Shown piece by piece: positions 63,304-64,000 of a stretch of DNA of 64,000 bases. The notes beneath the pieces are model-generated. The model was given only the letters and a program-made list of their open reading frames with translations. It was not told the DNA's origin and did no database searches. The position numbers and the translations under genes were made by a program. This stretch comes from Paenibacillus tuaregi (GTDB lineage Bacteria > Bacillota > Bacilli > Paenibacillales > Paenibacillaceae): NCBI RefSeq assembly GCF_900086655.1, contig NZ_LT575476.1, forward strand, positions 3,670,393 to 3,734,392. The letters are read 5' to 3'. Position 1 is the first letter of the stretch. Every line of letters begins with the position of its first letter.

Positions 63304-64000
63304 ATCCGGTAATCCACTCCTTTATAGGCTTGCGGAACATACAGTGGTGGGATCGCCTCGCTCCCTCCTGCCTTAGAAGCAGCTTCCATCGCTTCTGCCT
63401 TTAGCGATAACAGCCGATATCCGGAGGATTCAATAGCTGACTTAATCTCATCTTGTCTGCTCTCGATAAAAGCCCCCACGGCTTCCTGATCGCTGTGCAC
63501 CTTTAAAATGACCTTCTTGTCTGCGACCTGAACATCGACCATGACCTGTCCTAAATGTTTCATTTGGAGATCAAACCACAACCGGCAGTTGGCAGCATCC
63601 AGCTCCCCACGCTTACCCCGGCGTGATTGAATATGCACGGAAGCGGTCTGATCCCCATCCGGTCCAGTAAAAGGCAGGAACATTGTGAACTGGGCAAAAG
63701 GAGCTGTCCGGTCTGTATTCATCAGCAGCTGTTGACCGGTAAGCTGGTTCACCATCTGTTTTGCCGTCTCTTGAAGCTGCGGCGGCATGTCCCCCGAATC
63801 CAGCACCTGCATCAGCACGCTCTTCAGCGTCTCGCGTATCGCGGCCGCCGGCTCATCCGCCGCCATAGAAGCCGTCGTAGCGGCGGCGGAAGCATCCGGC
63901 AGCGGCGCGTTCAAAGCCGCGCCATGCCGTGCCTGCTGCCCGGAAGGCACAGCCGTCCCGGGCAGGGCCTGCGCCGCACCGCTGCGCGCTGGTGCGGCCT
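63300..64000 (-). CDS. FliK-like protein (YlqG-type), 5' end beyond the window
   Basis: At least 233 codons visible; the frame remains open to the right edge, upstream of an in-frame GTG at 63950, so the real start is probably outside. An Ala/Gly/Pro-rich N-terminal part is followed by a region like the FliK Flg_hook C-terminal domain (about the last 110 residues): CRLWFDLQMKHLGQVMVDVQ and SSGYRLLSLKAEAMEA. Paired by a 4-bp overlap with the FlhB-CC gene. Confidence 0.8.
   Translation of the reverse strand, partial: AAPARSGAAQALPGTAVPSGQQARHGAALNAPLPDASAAATTASMAADEPAAAIRETLKSVLMQVLDSGDMPPQLQETAKQMVNQLTGQQLLMNTDRTAPFAQFTMFLPFTGPDGDQTASVHIQSRRGKRGELDAANCRLWFDLQMKHLGQVMVDVQVADKKVILKVHSDQEAVGAFIESRQDEIKSAIESSGYRLLSLKAEAMEAASKAGGSEAIPPLYVPQAYKGVDYRI

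Overview
The window is a chromosomal segment of a spore-forming, motile, low-to-moderate GC Firmicute, most probably Paenibacillus or a close relative (inference). The gene order is the reverse of the Bacillus subtilis ylqG-ylqH-sucCD-dprA-topA-trmFO-clpQY-flgB...sigD-swrB-rpsB-tsf-pyrH-frr-uppS-cdsA-dxr-rasP-proS-polC-rimP-nusA-ylxR-ylxQ-infB block. Paenibacillus-like differences are a short EF-Ts, an archaeal-type ProRS, a fapA gene, frequent TTG/GTG starts, and no codV or codY at their usual places. Nearly everything is on the minus strand, so transcription runs from high to low coordinates. No rRNA, tRNA, prophage, insertion sequence or CRISPR array was seen.

Layout, in transcription order. 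(1) 64000-62065: a FliK-like gene cut by the window edge, a stand-alone FlhB C-terminal-domain gene, yraN and a DinB-family gene. (2) 61570-57680: an accessory pocket holding comM/yifB (+), a collagen-like surface protein (-) and an RDD membrane protein (+). Long intergenic stretches here contain an 85% direct repeat and structured leaders. (3) 57432-48324: sucCD, dprA, topA, trmFO, hslVU. (4) 47945-16369: a ~31-kb fla/che cluster from flgB to sigD. It encodes the rod, MS ring, C ring, hook, export apparatus, FlhF/FlhG, the CheA/W/B/C/D/Y pathway, FapA, SigD and a SwrB-like protein. It is tightly packed, with many 4-14 bp overlaps, and a sigma-A-type promoter lies upstream of flgB. (5) 16177-7486: rpsB-tsf, pyrH-frr, uppS-cdsA-dxr-rseP-proS, divided by stem-loop terminators. 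(6) 7090-1: polC, then the rimP-nusA-ylxR-ylxQ-infB operon behind a good sigma-A promoter and a leader hairpin; infB runs off the left edge.

The genes jointly supply translation, lipid-carrier, isoprenoid and phospholipid synthesis, DNA replication, and a complete flagellar motor with chemotaxis. I did not find a clearly new multi-gene system. The least explained items are: a palindromic intergenic element between polC and proS whose 30-bp end recurs (28/30) at 61873; the direct repeat flanking the collagen-like gene and overlapping the comM promoter; the attenuator-like comM leader; the orphan FliK/FlhB-CC gene pair; a MotE-like protein with a duplicated C-terminal domain; a cre-like site on the sucC promoter; and uncharacterised proteins inside the flagellar operon. 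Start sites given here were chosen from Shine-Dalgarno (SD) position and family N-termini and often differ from the longest open frame.
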